A stretch of 64,000 bases of DNA from Morinoia aosen (lineage: Eukaryota > Arthropoda > Malacostraca > Amphipoda > Talitridae), in contig CM059579.1 of the NCBI GenBank assembly GCA_030386875.1, positions 20,060,484-20,124,483 on the forward strand. The letters run 5' to 3'. This document shows, piece after piece, positions 33,540 to 46,400 of this stretch (its first letter is position 1; each line of letters starts with the position of its first letter). The translations under genes were made by a program, and so were the position numbers. The notes beneath the pieces were generated by a model. The model saw only the letters and a list, made by a program, of their open reading frames with translations, was not told the DNA's origin and did no database searches.

Positions 33540-34510
33540 CACGGACTGAAGAAGAAAAAGAGAAGCCTTCCCTGATGGAACGTCCCTTTCAAAGAACATT
33601 GTTTATGACACAGTGTGCAAATTTAATCAAGTGGGTACAGTATGTATGTATCTAAACAAAGCAATAGCGGCATATTAACAATGATCTGAGCTGAAGGTAA
33701 CATTTCTCGTGTCGGATGACTAATTGAGGAAAACCCACCACACGCAGTGCCACAAAAGTTCTTCACGTTCATCAAATTTTAATTTTCCCTCTTTTTTTAG
33801 AAGGAACTACATTTCTATCCTTATAAAAGTGTATAAGCGTTTAGAGCAAGATCTCCTGAGACGCAGGGTATTTTGTTAATGGTTTTTCAACCGTCAAACT
33901 AAATTTCTCGGATGTTTATATAGTTGTAGGAGGCGCAGCAGCTGTTCAAATTATGGAAAAATAAACAAAATACTGGGCACTATTTCCCAAAGCACTATAG
34001 TCTTGAAAATACTGCTGTTGATTTTTCATTAACCGAGAGATGATATCCAAAGTGTTATGGGACAAATATTCTGGGAAAATACTCTAAAACTGGAGAAAAT
34101 TGCTTTTAAAAGCTGAATGAAACTGTAAATTTAGAACTCTAAATAACCTTCGGCAATCAGTTTAGCGACGTTTTTTTATGGATGCAAGATGGAGCACTCT
34201 GTCATTAGAGTGCTATTGTAAAAATTATTTGCAAACCGTCTGTGCACAGAGAATAATTGCAATAGGAAACGAGCGAGAATGGGCCGCAAGATCACCGGAC
34301 CTGACACTCTGTGACATTTTTACGGGGTCCTTTAGAATCAAAGGCCTACACATCACCACTGAAAAATATAGAGCTAAAAACATCCGTATTACAACTGATG
34401 TGAACGCGTTAATTACCAACCACCCACGGATGCTATGGAGAGGGATGAAGAATATGAGAGACACGCGTCTCACACGACTCGGTATGGACGGTCGTCAGAT
34501 CAATTAGTAT
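33540..34510 (+). pseudogene. Tc1/mariner-superfamily transposase remnant
   Basis: The clear part is 34230-34510: QRIIAIGNEREWAARSPDLT, then LCDIFTGSFRIKGLHI, then NHPRMLWRGMKNM and MDGRQIN before a stop. This matches the C-terminal part of a Tc1/mariner-type transposase (REWPARSPDLTP.DFFLWGY.K..VY ... MLRR....M..R...C...NG.QFEH), including the SPDL...D catalytic neighbourhood. A weak N-terminal piece, NIVYDTVCKFNQVGTV (about 33600-33650), may be the helix-turn-helix region. The middle is deleted or unrecognisable. No ends were identified. Confidence 0.7.
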
Positions 34511-37500
34511 CTCGTCTTCCATTCTTTTTTTGTTGACAAACGATACATTTTTTGCAAATTCAATGTTATGTGCTCCCCTTACGGGGTCTATATAGGTCAT
34601 ATTTCTGCACAGCACTAAGAAAATAAATGGGTTTAGTTAACTGAAGCACATTCATTTTGTAAAAAGTAATTTGACACCTTTCCTTACATTTCGATCTGTA
34701 GGTGTATGTGCCGTCCGCTTTTGTTCCTTTTTTTTCGTAATATGTACCGGCGAACTTGACTTCAGTTGGACTCAGCGCCTGGCTAAGTTCATTCTGTTTC
34801 CGGACGGTGTGGAGATTGGTTAAATATTCTACCATGCTCTGCATATTGAAACCTTCTTCGTTCCATCCAATTTATATTTGGATTTGTTTTCGCTTTGTAA
34901 TTTAATATCTGTTCATTTTTTGTTTCAGCTCTTTATATTATACAAACTATTCGAAACCGTTTATAAAATAAAGTGAAAACGAAAACGCGTGTCGAATAAA
35001 TGACAAAATTCCTATTCATAATTGCTACGGCAATTATAGTAGGAATATCAACAGTCTCCTTCTGTTTGTTGCCGAAACCAAATTTCCGAAGCAAACTAAA
35101 ATGAGAAAATTGAAATAGGTGCATACGTAAGCAAATAAAATGCTTCTAAAATAGTAGGTCTGTTTTTATTGGAACGTCCAATATAACTTAACTGTAATGT
35201 TTGCTCTACAAGTGTTTCATGTGGTTGCAAACACATCTTCGGATGTAGAAGCGACATTTTATCTAAAGAAATAAAATAATCTCAATGAAGATGAAAAGCT
35301 CAACGGTTTTGAACCGACTTTCGAACAAGAGATGGAGCTGTATTGAGAGAATCAGAACTCACAATATTCATGTGAGTAGCGTCCTCGTTTGCCCAATTGA
35401 AAAGGCTGAATGGTTTTTGAACACCTATGAATTTGGCACACTGAATATTCGACCGAATTTTGCAATTTATTTCCTTTCCTGCACTGCATTGAGCATCTCA
35501 GTGTCTCTCTGGTGACCGTGGGAGGAGGTAGACGCTCGCTCTCCCGTGCGCTGAGAGTAACTGAAATGTGCAACTCAACATCCGTAGACTTCCAAGTCAT
35601 ATTTCATCTGATTTTTTAAACGGATTTACTCCTGCACATGCACAGTTTTTAGTGCGCGGGGGACCCAATTTACAAGAAATTTCGAGGCGCACTTACGCTT
35701 TTAGTTTGAATTTCTATAAATTGCAATCGCCCGCGATGGTTTCTCTCAAAAAATTAGTATCGAAAATACATTTCCCGACCCGTTGCAGCATCAAAGAAAC
35801 AGGCCGTGGTCATTTGGTGTAATTGGTATAGCTTTGAAGGCATTGTTTCTCGGGCCTTAGACTGAGTTTGTCGTGAAACGAATACGTACAGAGTAAATGA
35901 ATACATGCAGAATAAATGCATGTATTGATGCATTTATTCTACAAATGCATGTATTCATGCACTTTCTATTAAATGTGAGGTCGTATTTTACATTTATTCC
36001 TAGAACGAACTCCAAATATTAGGTGATGGAGGTCTTGTCCCCGTGACCTCGGCTGGGTGTATGTTTGATTTTAATTCTTTTATTTTAATTTCAATTCTCT
36101 GTGTCGCTTGTGGAGTGCTGTCTTGTTGGAAGTTGCTGTAAAATTAAGCGAAGATTGGTAAGACTAAAATGAGCCATCGTTGGAGAACATAGTTTTGATT
36201 TTCCTTGGAAAGACAAACTGGTTAGTATTTGTTTTTCATCATCATTTGCTTGGTGCGTACCAAAATTATTGATGCTGGTAGTTGAACTTCATATTTTCGC
36301 TAAAGAATTCCCCCCAAACCCATTAATCTTTATGAATTACTCGAGCATGATAATATAAGTGAAAATGAAAGACTTCGTGCATATTAGAAAATAAAGCAGT
36401 TTTTCGTAACGATGCGTGAAGCTTCACGATGAATTGCAAAAACTTCACAATAAAATTATACGCAAATTTTAAAAGCAGAACTTTCTTTCGATCAAACATG
36501 GGAGCCTGGATAAACTGGGACTATACAATTGTAATCGTATTCTTGATCGAAAATTATGCCAAATCAATCCAAAGTGGAAAATAAATTCGATCTCTCAATT
36601 TTAAACAAGATAAATTTTCAATTATTTTAAATGTTTAGGCGCGTAATGATTATCTCCCGATTATTGCACCCCTCTGAGGTGCTCAATTAATGCATTATTT
36701 TGTTATTCTATTGTTGTCTACGTTTGTCACATGTCCCTCTTGGCTGTTTTTCTAAACAACATTCAATCTACAAGGAGTTTTCGGTTATTTTTATTATTGT
36801 AGACATTTGAAGCAATGTACGAGAAATGTTAATCTCTCCATCTTTATGCTGGACCAGCCCTGAAGCAACTGAAGTGCAGAATAAAGGATATGTTCGCTCT
36901 CTAGACTTTTGAAGGGCGACGGATTGCTTCTCTCTTAGTTGCATCAAGTCTTTTAAAATGAAAGCCTGAATTTAGGTGACGTTGATGTTGGGGCTGGTGT
37001 TCCTAAAAGTAGTTGGTGTTCCTCACAGATATGTTATTTTATTTCTGTATGTTAAATACCTGTAGCTGACAGTAACAGATTATTCTGATTTCTTGAATCA
37101 GAGACGCAGCATCTAAAGAAAACCTGCTCGAAGATGTTCGGTATAATACTGCAACCCTAACGACCATTTCGTGTGTTGTCAGATACGAGAATAAATATCT
37201 TAATCATCTAGGTACATTGGCAAGTCTGTAAAATCATTTAGTGTAAATATGTTTCAAAAAAGAGAGCGAGAAATAACTTGATTGGAAATGCATTTACTTC
37301 TGGCTGTAAGGGAATAATTTTACTGCCGCCGAGGTGAACGAGTAAGAGCGGATTGACGAATGGGTGTCACTTAACTAATTAAAAAATTTCTTAGAAATTA
37401 TACTGCATATAACTCATTTATTTATTAAACCTAAAGTTATAACATATCGTTACTTATTCTTCCGTAAGACTGATTTCACGAGCAGTAAATTTTGAACGCC

Positions 37501-37899
37501 ACTAAACGGGAGAGCAAAGTAAAAAACCGGTTGGAGTTTTTATTTTCAGCTTACAGAAATCCCAACCGCTCAAACTACAAAAGTCAGCAAGAAAAACCAA
37601 TCTTTTTGTATAAAATTCTAAACTGATCATTTGCTTTCCTGGGGGCACAGCCCTTCACAGTCTGCCGCTCCTCCAATCGTACATCCGAGTAGTTATTTTT
37701 TTATCAAAATCCTTACTTTGTTATTTGCAATTTCATTACGTCTGTAATTTGTATTCTAGCCGATGTCCTTGAGTCTATCGATCCTTTCATTCAGCGTACT
37801 TGCCAGAGCCTGATTTTCTACAATTTTATTTTTTCCGGAAAAGAGGGGGATTTAAATCAGTCATCATTTACGACCCGTTAATCTGAGATGAATGTATTC
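34511..37899. other. Intergenic, no gene recognised
   Basis: 3.4 kb of AT-rich sequence upstream of the beat-like first exon. The palindrome at 35898-35957 is the only clear structure. Distal regulatory elements of the downstream gene could be here but nothing identifies them. Confidence 0.5.
35898..35957. other. Long imperfect palindrome
   Basis: TGAATACATGC pairs with GCATGTATTCA, and AGAATAAATGCAT pairs with ATGCATTTATTCT, around a 6-nt loop (GTATTG), with a 6-nt bulge (ACAAAT) on the right arm. It can form a cruciform or RNA hairpin. Confidence 0.85.
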
Positions 37900-38180
37900 G
37901 TAGCCTCGAGTCTTCGTCTTTTTCGCTGTGAGAGAGCGGAGCTCACACGGATTTCCACTCTTCTATGGAACTTCTAAAAATTACGAGTTTGAATTATACG
38001 AGTCCACGTGGACTCTAATCCTCGATTTCTGAGAAGAAACTGATTTCTGCAACACGTGAGGCGGGGCTGCAGCGCTGCGACGGCTGTGGTTTGCCCGCTG
38101 TTGCCTGCGTGGGAAGTACGCGACTCGGGCAGGTTCATTAAGAAGAAGATCAGAAGCCTGTCATTACACCAACTCGGAAC

Positions 38181-38247
38181 ATGCGGGACGGGGAACTGGA
38201 GATTCCGTTCGTCTCGCTCGGAGTTATGCTCACCGCGTTGTTCCCAG
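38181..38247 (+). CDS. beat: beat-family gene, exon 1 (start of signal peptide)
   Basis: Proposed first coding exon of the beat-like gene completed downstream. ATG at 38181 is the first ATG after an in-frame TAA at 38139-38141. It encodes 22 codons (MRDGELEIPFVSLGVMLTAL, then FP) plus one base, ending at the donor CCCAG|GTAATA. The next recognised exon (52779) starts with two bases of a codon, so the phases fit. The join turns two half-hydrophobic pieces into one signal peptide core (VSLGVMLTALFP running into ALITVFVSG). The surroundings (38050-38250) are GC- and CpG-rich, unlike the flanks, and look like a 5' UTR. No transcript evidence is available, and the intron would be about 14.5 kb. 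Another unseen first exon remains possible. Confidence 0.6.
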
Positions 38248-38482
38248 GTAATAAGGGTATATGTGTATTTTTAACCGCAATTTCAGCACGGTGAGAGACT
38301 ATGGGTGGTCTGTTGAAGTTTTGTTAACGCTTGAGCTATTTTACAGGGCGTGAAAAAATGTGCATGTCTTCGGAGAAAAAATCAGGTGAATAAATATAAA
38401 ATTTGCTACTTCGTATCAAAGACAGGAAAAATAACGCTGTGAACTTCGCTCCACTGGATGAAAATACATTTACGCCTGGTAA

Positions 38483-38521
38483 CCGCCCTGTTGTGCCGCC
38501 CTGTTGTGCCGCCCTGTTGTG
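38483..38521 (+). repeat. 13-bp tandem repeat, 3 copies
   Basis: CCGCCCTGTTGTG three times in a row, perfect. Confidence 0.95.
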
Positions 38522-40539
38522 ATCTGGCACAGCTGAGGCGACTGCCCTCAAGACGCGCACTGGCGTGTGGGGCAGTGCCTCTGCCCCTCACTCTGTCCTG
38601 ATGACCAGCTTAATAGAACAATAAATTATAATTATATTATAGCAATAAAGTTTTCGATATCTAAAATTGATCTCACCAGTTCTATTAATAAGTCCGTCAG
38701 CTATGACCAATTTTTGCAAGTATATCTATTTTGGCCTACTCTAATTTTTGCAGTACCCTATCCTAACAACTAGATTCATAGAGCAATACATTTTCACCAG
38801 CTGTAACTGATCTCACCAGTTCTATTAATAATAAGTCTATCAGCAGTGACTAATCTTTCCAGATTTAGTTATTTTTAGCAACTCTAATATTTTACCAGTT
38901 ATAACTAATGTACCCAAGTGTAAGTAATTAGATCACCTTTTGTAGTATTATTATATTTTTTAGGAGCGTTGTCTAGTGCATGAATAGGCAGAGGAATCAT
39001 GTTGAGAAAGAAACCAAAATTTCATATGATGTGTGCGCCACATGTTCGAAATATTGTTGTAGTTGGAGATCTTAAAGCCCAGAATTGATGAATTGAGAGT
39101 CTCTACTAGCCATGGTCCTTACTGTAGTGACCTTAAAGTTTGAGACTACGAGTGTATGATTTCTAAATTGATGTAAGCTTTAACCGTAATGGTTTAAAAT
39201 TTTTCAATCTGCAGTAGGAATCTGAGACAATGAAGTATTAATTTATTGCGTTTGGATCCTAAGTTTATCGAGTGCATTCTGAAAACAGTTGTTTGAGCGG
39301 CATGGTTGCGTATTATCAATCTAGAGGTTACGAACCTCAAACCTTAAAGTTCAGACAGTTATTTCTGTTATTTTGCACATAAAGTTGTGATTATAAAGGC
39401 ACCTTGCACTTTGTGCTCTTATCTATCTGATATTTACATTCACCAATATATTTTCACGTTAATTTTATAACAAAGAGCTTATTTTAACGAGGGTTCACAT
39501 CTGACATTTCCTGTCATTAAACGCGTGTCCACATATTTGACTCCTGTTAACGTTGAATGCAACTTCAAATTAGCTTTGTCTTTACAAGTCATACTTCAAA
39601 TTTACCCTGAGTAAAATTTCACTCGGGTTCATATTCAAGGCTGCGCCGCGCGCTGGTCGTGTGGGACTGCGAAGCTGTAGCTTGCCTTCCAATTTTGAAC
39701 AACAATGAAGTGTGTGCAACTAAATTTTCTTACTGCGTGGCAATTCAGAACGTGAACTCCATCGCTTCCTCCGGAATTCTCAGCCCTGCTCCGTTTCAGT
39801 AATAAAGGAAGCAGAGCTGGAATCTGCTCCAGAAAATCATGGCACAGAGTTGAGTGCACATGCTCGCCCGTAGGATTAAAAGCTCGAAGGTTCCATTAAT
39901 TTGTTCCGTGAAGATTGAAGATGCATATTCCCAAGGGTGAAGGATCCCTTAGTTTTCTGAAGAAATGCTGGAGGCATTAGGAATGAATTATAGGCAAAGC
40001 TAAATGGCATATTCACTAAAATGATAAAAAAATGAGTTTGCGTACGCTTCGCTAAGGTTTTGAGCGCCGAAAATTATAGAATTTTGCGTTTTGCGCCACT
40101 TGCATGCTGAGTAAATCGCTAACGATCGGCAATATATTCAAAATTATAAGGACCAAAGCAAAGAGACCGGGGCCTTGATTACTTCACAACAAATCGATCT
40201 TTTCACACGCACGCAACAAAACCGAAATTACCCGCCGGTGCGAAGGCAGAAGGAGCCGTCATTACGTCTGATCACTCATCGTGCGGACCGAGCGGACTTC
40301 TTTTGTTGTGAGATGTTTGCGCAAACTCGGTCTCTCCTTCGGAATGAGTCCTTTTAATTTTCGCAGCCATCAGGTCTCTTTCTGCAGCCCAACGCTCGGG
40401 AGCCGCTCCATTGTGACCTAAGAATGCCCGGCCCGGCGATGCTATCGCACGAAGTACGGCAAAATTAAATACTGACCCAATGGGCATTCACGCAGCAAAC
40501 AGAGCTAAATATGCTCCAGTGGTGCTCTGGGCGCGCTGC

Positions 40540-41330
40540 TGCATCTTCTTAACGAGTTCTCAACTGAGTTCTGGCAGTCTGCACTGCTTCTGAACTGAGC
40601 TCCAGTAAACTTTCTAGGTTCCAAACTCAGCTCCAGTAATCTTTACAGCTTTTGAACTGAGCTTCAGTAATTTTCACAGCGCTTTAACTAAGCTCGAGTA
40701 ATCTTTATAGCTTCTAAACCAATCTCCAGTAATTTTCACAGGTCTTTAACTTAGCTCCAGAAATCTTTACAGCTTCTAAGCTAAGCTCCAGTAATTTTCA
40801 CAGCTCTTTAACTAAGCTCCAGTAATCTTTTCAGCTCCTGAACTAAGCTCCAGTAATTTTGACAGCTCTTTAACCAATCTCCAGTAATCTTTACAGCTCC
40901 TGAACTAAGCTCCAGTAATTTTTACAGCTCTTTAACTAAGCTCCAGTAATCTTTACAGCTCCTTAACTAAGCTCCAGTAATTTTCACAGCTCTTTAACTA
41001 AGCTCCAGTAATCTTTACAGCTTCTAAACTAAGCTCCAGTAATTTTCACAGCTCTTTAACTAAGCTCCAGTAATCTTTACAGCTCCTGAACTGAGCTTCA
41101 GTAATCTTCACAGTTACTAAACTAAGCACCAGTAATCAGTATGGCTTCTAAGCTGAGCTCCAGCAATCTTTACAGCTAAACTAATCCTAAACTAATATTC
41201 CTAAACTAAACTCCAGTAATCTTTTTAGCTTTTGAACTAAGTTTTAGTTATTTATGCTGCTCCTGAACTGAGCACCAGTAATCTCTACAGATACTGAACT
41301 GAGCTCCAAAATATTTTCAGCTCTTGCAGA
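40540..41330 (+). repeat. About 31-bp minisatellite with alternating units
   Basis: Units contain AACTAAGCTCCAGTAAT followed by CTTTACAGCTTCT or TTTCACAGCTCTTT. In the core (40660-41080) the two types alternate, so the effective repeat is a dimer of about 62 bp. The edges are degenerate and the right edge fades out towards 41530. Confidence 0.92.
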
Positions 41331-43302
41331 GTTTCAATAATATGCACAACGTTTGGATCTAGACTCAAAAAATCAGGCAGCTCTGCAAGTTAAATCTGGC
41401 AATCCTCGCCAGTCCTACCAGAATTTAACAATCAACATCTGCTCTTGAACTAAGATCCGAACCTTTCTTCAGATCCTGACCAGAGAGCCAGGTTCTGAAC
41501 TGCGTTCGAGCAATTTTCACAAGTACAAAATTTGAGTGAACTCGTAAATGTTCCCATGAATATTTAGTTATTAAAGACTTTGAGAATAAAATATTCCAAA
41601 GCTATTTTTAGGTATAATTTTTCTCAGTAATCGCTGAAAAATTAGTCGTATAACATGGTCTCAAAAATAACCATATGGATTGTAATACATCATTGGCAGC
41701 AAGATATCGTAAAATGAGCATCACGCTTCCGAGTACACTTCGCAAGTTTTGAAAATTTTCATTTACTTGCTGGAAACGCTCGAATTTTCTAAAACTTTTT
41801 ACACGTGACCCCAATAACGTCGACCTATCTAGCGGAGTGCGTGTAGTATGTGAAGGCGCCGAAGATTATAATCTTGCAAACTGCGCAGTCTTACAAACAG
41901 AAGGCGGGCGGCAGAGTCGTGGCTCGGAAGCCTGTGACCCGATTAGGCTGAAAATTGTGGCGAAGTTTTTAAGTTAGAGCTGCTCAACACCTCCGCGACC
42001 CTCACAAGGAACAAGGCTGTGCTCCTCGCATTGTTTCGGTTCGTTAAAAGACTCGCAGAAATGCAACGTCAGCTTCCTCAGTAGATTTGAGTGCGTTGTA
42101 CCATGGATACGCCCGCGTAAGGTGTGAATAATGACAAAATTTATACCAGTTCTCGTGGTGTCACTCGTAGCTACGATACCACCAGATTTCACGCAGCGTT
42201 TCATAAAACTTGCGAAGCCATACCGGATAAAACTTAGCCAATATTGTTCAATTCTGATGATGGGGTGGGGAAAACCTAAAGTATCGTCCTTGGAGTCATT
42301 CCGTCACTTCTTGAGTTATTATTTTTGTTTTGTTTTGCGCGAAGAATTTGACGATTCACATGAGAATTGACCAACTTTTTTCCATACAGTTGCTGCACGG
42401 CGAAGGTGAGAGGGAAAAGAATTTGGTGTTTTTGCCATGTTGGACTCGAGTTTGCTGGCAAAATTTCATGGGTTTGTTGAACTGCTTTTCATGAATTTAT
42501 ATTTTCGAGTTAAATCGATATTGGCTGATTAACTATCACGGTTCATTTTACTGATATACAAAAACTTCCATTTTGCTGCATAGATTTCAAGAAAAGGACG
42601 TAGTATAGCTCAGACTAGGTGATGATGATAAATGACATAGCCGAGAATAAGAATTAAAAAACCGTAGGCCAACCGAAACACAATTAGTGTTTCATGCGGA
42701 AAATCTGCCCATCGTTCTATGGTTGTTATTGTTCAATGAGCTTGGGCTTTCCAAGTACATGCTATCAACAAGGACTAATTATTTTTTCTTAAGTTATTTT
42801 AAATTCTCGGTGGCAATTTCTAAAGGAATGACAACATCGATCCTTGATACCCAGATTCCTGAACCCAATTCCTAAGTTTACAACCGCAAAAACACATCAA
42901 ACAAAAACAATGAAAACTCCAACGAAAGTGTTTTTGCCACAATACCTACACCGAATGCAATTTTTACATTTTTAACGAACGGTTTATCTAATTGCCCACC
43001 ATGAGTGAGAGTAGTTTACCCGTGAATGGAAAAGGGAAGAAAAGCAGAACTTGAGGACAACAGGGAGACATGAGCGTCCGAAGCCCCCATTAGAATTTTT
43101 GTAATCAAGCCCAGGCGTGAACGCCTGCTTCCCTCGGGCCGTTATAGAACTGAGGGCTGCGAGGACGCACTGCATTGGTATACTTACGGGATGAAATTTT
43201 GTCCCCGGGGTCGAAAACTTCCTAGATTGCTCTGTTTCCTCCAGATGCATGGAGTTACCCTTCAGTCACAGTTGTTCTCATGTGATACGCTTGCAGAAAT
43301 AT

Positions 43303-43473
43303 GCTGGATTCGTTCTTTTTGTTTAAAAGTTCAGTTGAGACATCTATTGCATGTACGATGCTGGATTTGTTCTTTTTGTTTAAAGGTTCAGTTGAGACAA
43401 CTATTGCATGTACGATGCTGGATTTGTTCTTTTTGTTCTAAAGGTTCAGTTAAGATAGCTATTGCATGCATGG
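43303..43473 (+). repeat. 57-bp tandem repeat, 3 copies
   Basis: Three units beginning GCTGGATTTGTTCTTTTTGT and ending TATTGCATGTACGAT. The third unit carries more substitutions. Confidence 0.93.
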
Positions 43474-46400
43474 TATTTTTTTGGAACTCGTCACATGTGT
43501 AATTCATCTCATGCTATCAACAGAGCCCTAGATGTCCCAAATTGTTGTTCTTGCCTTCTGTAAAATATCCTTCCATGGTTTTATACTCGTGTTCACTTTC
43601 TCACTGTTATTCTTACACTGTTTTTGGAATTAATTAAGCATACCTCCAAAATATGTTTTCTTCAAGTAAGAATATCTAAAAAATAGCTATATTGACAACT
43701 TTTTTCTCCTCTAATACTTGAAAACGACTTGATGTTCGTGAACAGAAAGCTTGGCGGGGAGAATGAGTGAACTAAATGTGCGTTTCAAACTTTTACCGAT
43801 ATAATTTGTAATTTTTCCTTCGAGGATAATGATGAAGCTTGTTTAAGCAAAATTTGCACAAAACTTTGGTTTTCAACTCTTTACTGCAGTGATACATACT
43901 TTATCTAATCCTTCGTGTCACAAAACATGTGACGAGTCGATGCAATCATGCGTTCAGACCTCGATAGTTTTTGGTCGTCCAGCGTCTTGCTTTTGGAACG
44001 TCCTCTCACATACCTTCGGTAAGCATAGAATGTGCCCTAGGCTTACTTCAGTTAGGTTTGTTCACTGGGACAGGCATCCCAGCGGTGTACTGTTAGGTTA
44101 CCTCAGCTATAGAGAGGCCTTCGGGGCTGCTATCTTTCGTGCCCACTCTGCTTTTTCAGAGCTCATATCTTTTGCGCTGTTTTTTCTTTGAATTTTTCTC
44201 ATTCTTTCTTAACTTGCTGTTTCCATGCGCAAAGCAACTTGTGCATAGATCCACCGCGTCTAAAGTCTGTACTAAATGGTCCCTTCTTTTCTCTCTATTG
44301 AAATCGTATATCTAGTGGCTAGAAATTCATAAAGTAATTAATATTAAAATCGACCCTCCAGGTGGACACAGCTATTGTATCTATAGGAATTAATGCTCAA
44401 AGGGAAAGATGTGAGGGCCGGAGCTGAAGATTAACTAGGCCTTCCTTATGTTGGAAAAGTGCAGTATTCTTGTTTCGTTATGGACCATTTTTGTTCAGCT
44501 CACTGCAGTGTATTTTTCAATGCTCATTACTTTCTTCTTAAATGTTTATTTTGTTTCATTAACTTGTTTCACTATTGTTGTTTTATGCGCTCGCTGTGAG
44601 GGCACATATATAGTGAAAAGATTCCCTGTCTCCTTTATTCCGTTTTAAATGGTGGATCTCTTCTTGGGAACACCTTTATTAAAGTTAGGGAGCTTTGAAG
44701 TAACTTGAAATCTTATATAATTTATAATTTTAAAAATCTTTGCAGACTCAAAATTGAGCGGCATATTCTGTGAATGAGACCAGATGCTTGCTGATCAAAT
44801 GCGAGAAGTGACTCGCCCTCGCATATTTTTCATTATTTAAGTCTTAGGGACACCCTGGTACGGATTATTCACAAGTATTCATTACTGTTATTCCCTAATT
44901 CTCTTCTAACAGTAGAACAATACCATTAGAGGCCCCTACCATTCAATCATCAATATAAGTATGAAAGTTACTTTATGAGCCCCGTTTCCCATTGATTTTT
45001 TCTCTACAGGACTTCACACATTTATTTCCTTCATTTGTCAAAGAACTTCAACTTATTCTTTCAACTCTCTGAACACTTTCATTGTCGTTCACTTTCATTT
45101 ACTTCTTCCAAAACGTGTCATTCTAATCTAACTTCTCTCACGCTTCACATTTCATACATTCGTACTACCAATCTTCGCAGACTGTAACCATACAGAGGAT
45201 GAGAATAAAACAATTTATGCTAACTACAGAGAAAGCTTTTAAATTCGATTTGAAAGCTGATCATCGTTCACTACGGCATACTATTCACATGCTTAGAATT
45301 GTTAAACTTTACAGTTTGCTCTGCTTCCTAAAGGATTCAGTAAAATTAGTTGATCAATATACGTATTCACCCATGCAAGTATAAATGTGCTTCGGACAAT
45401 GTCAAACCATGTACCAAACAAGATGAATCCCCACTTATGAATGAAGGATAAAGGAAGTGTCTTGAAGGCGTGAAAACGTAGTGTAAAACTAGTAATATGT
45501 TCGCAGTAAGAAAAGATACTGCAGACGACCAATTATCTATTTGCTAAGTTGTAATTTGATTGTAAAGCACCGTGAAGTATCCCGTGCTCCAGTGCGCATC
45601 ACCCATAGACTTCATAGCCGCTGACGATGCGGCCTAGATTTACCACCGAGACCAGCCTTATTCTTTCTCATTTTTCGACAACAAAATTAGATTATCTCGA
45701 GCAAAGCAGAATTTTCGAAGGGAACGCCCTGCCCTCCTAGTCACTCCTGAGGAAATGAAGCTCCTGCTCCCAGCCAGGCTTCGTTGGGCCGAGCCCAAGA
45801 ATCTCATAAGAAGGCATTCGGAAAAAGAAGAGGACGTAAAAACTCTGTAGCCTTCGCTTCATAAATGAGCTGCCTTTCAAATAATATTCTCGAACTCGAG
45901 CAAGGAAAATTTAGCGGAGTTTGAAAAACTTCAGTTCGAAAACTGACAAGAGATTGAGAGCACGCAATGCGAGTGGGAAATATGAGTGACCAAACTGTGT
46001 GAATTTAAACCTAGCCCTGATACATGCTCATGAGGAAGTGAAGGGGTGGGTGAAGAATGGCTGCTGTTTGGCGATAATAGCATACTAGCCATATATATGT
46101 TACCGTTGTTCGTGTGCGTTTGCAATCTGGTTACCATTTTTTTCTAAATTTTCAAGTTTCTTAGTACACATAAGTACAAACGAGAGCAAATTTTTTTGAC
46201 TGCATAGTGGCGAGCAATGAAATGCTGATTTGGTGCAAAGCATGAAAAAAGGAGTGCGTAAATATTTCCATAAACTTGATACGAAGCCAAACTAAGACCG
46301 TCTCCGAGAAAACTACAACTCGCGACCAGACGCTAGAAAACAAAGACTAAAAAAAGCGATATTCGATTGCGACGAAAAACAGCGTATCGATTGCCGCAGG

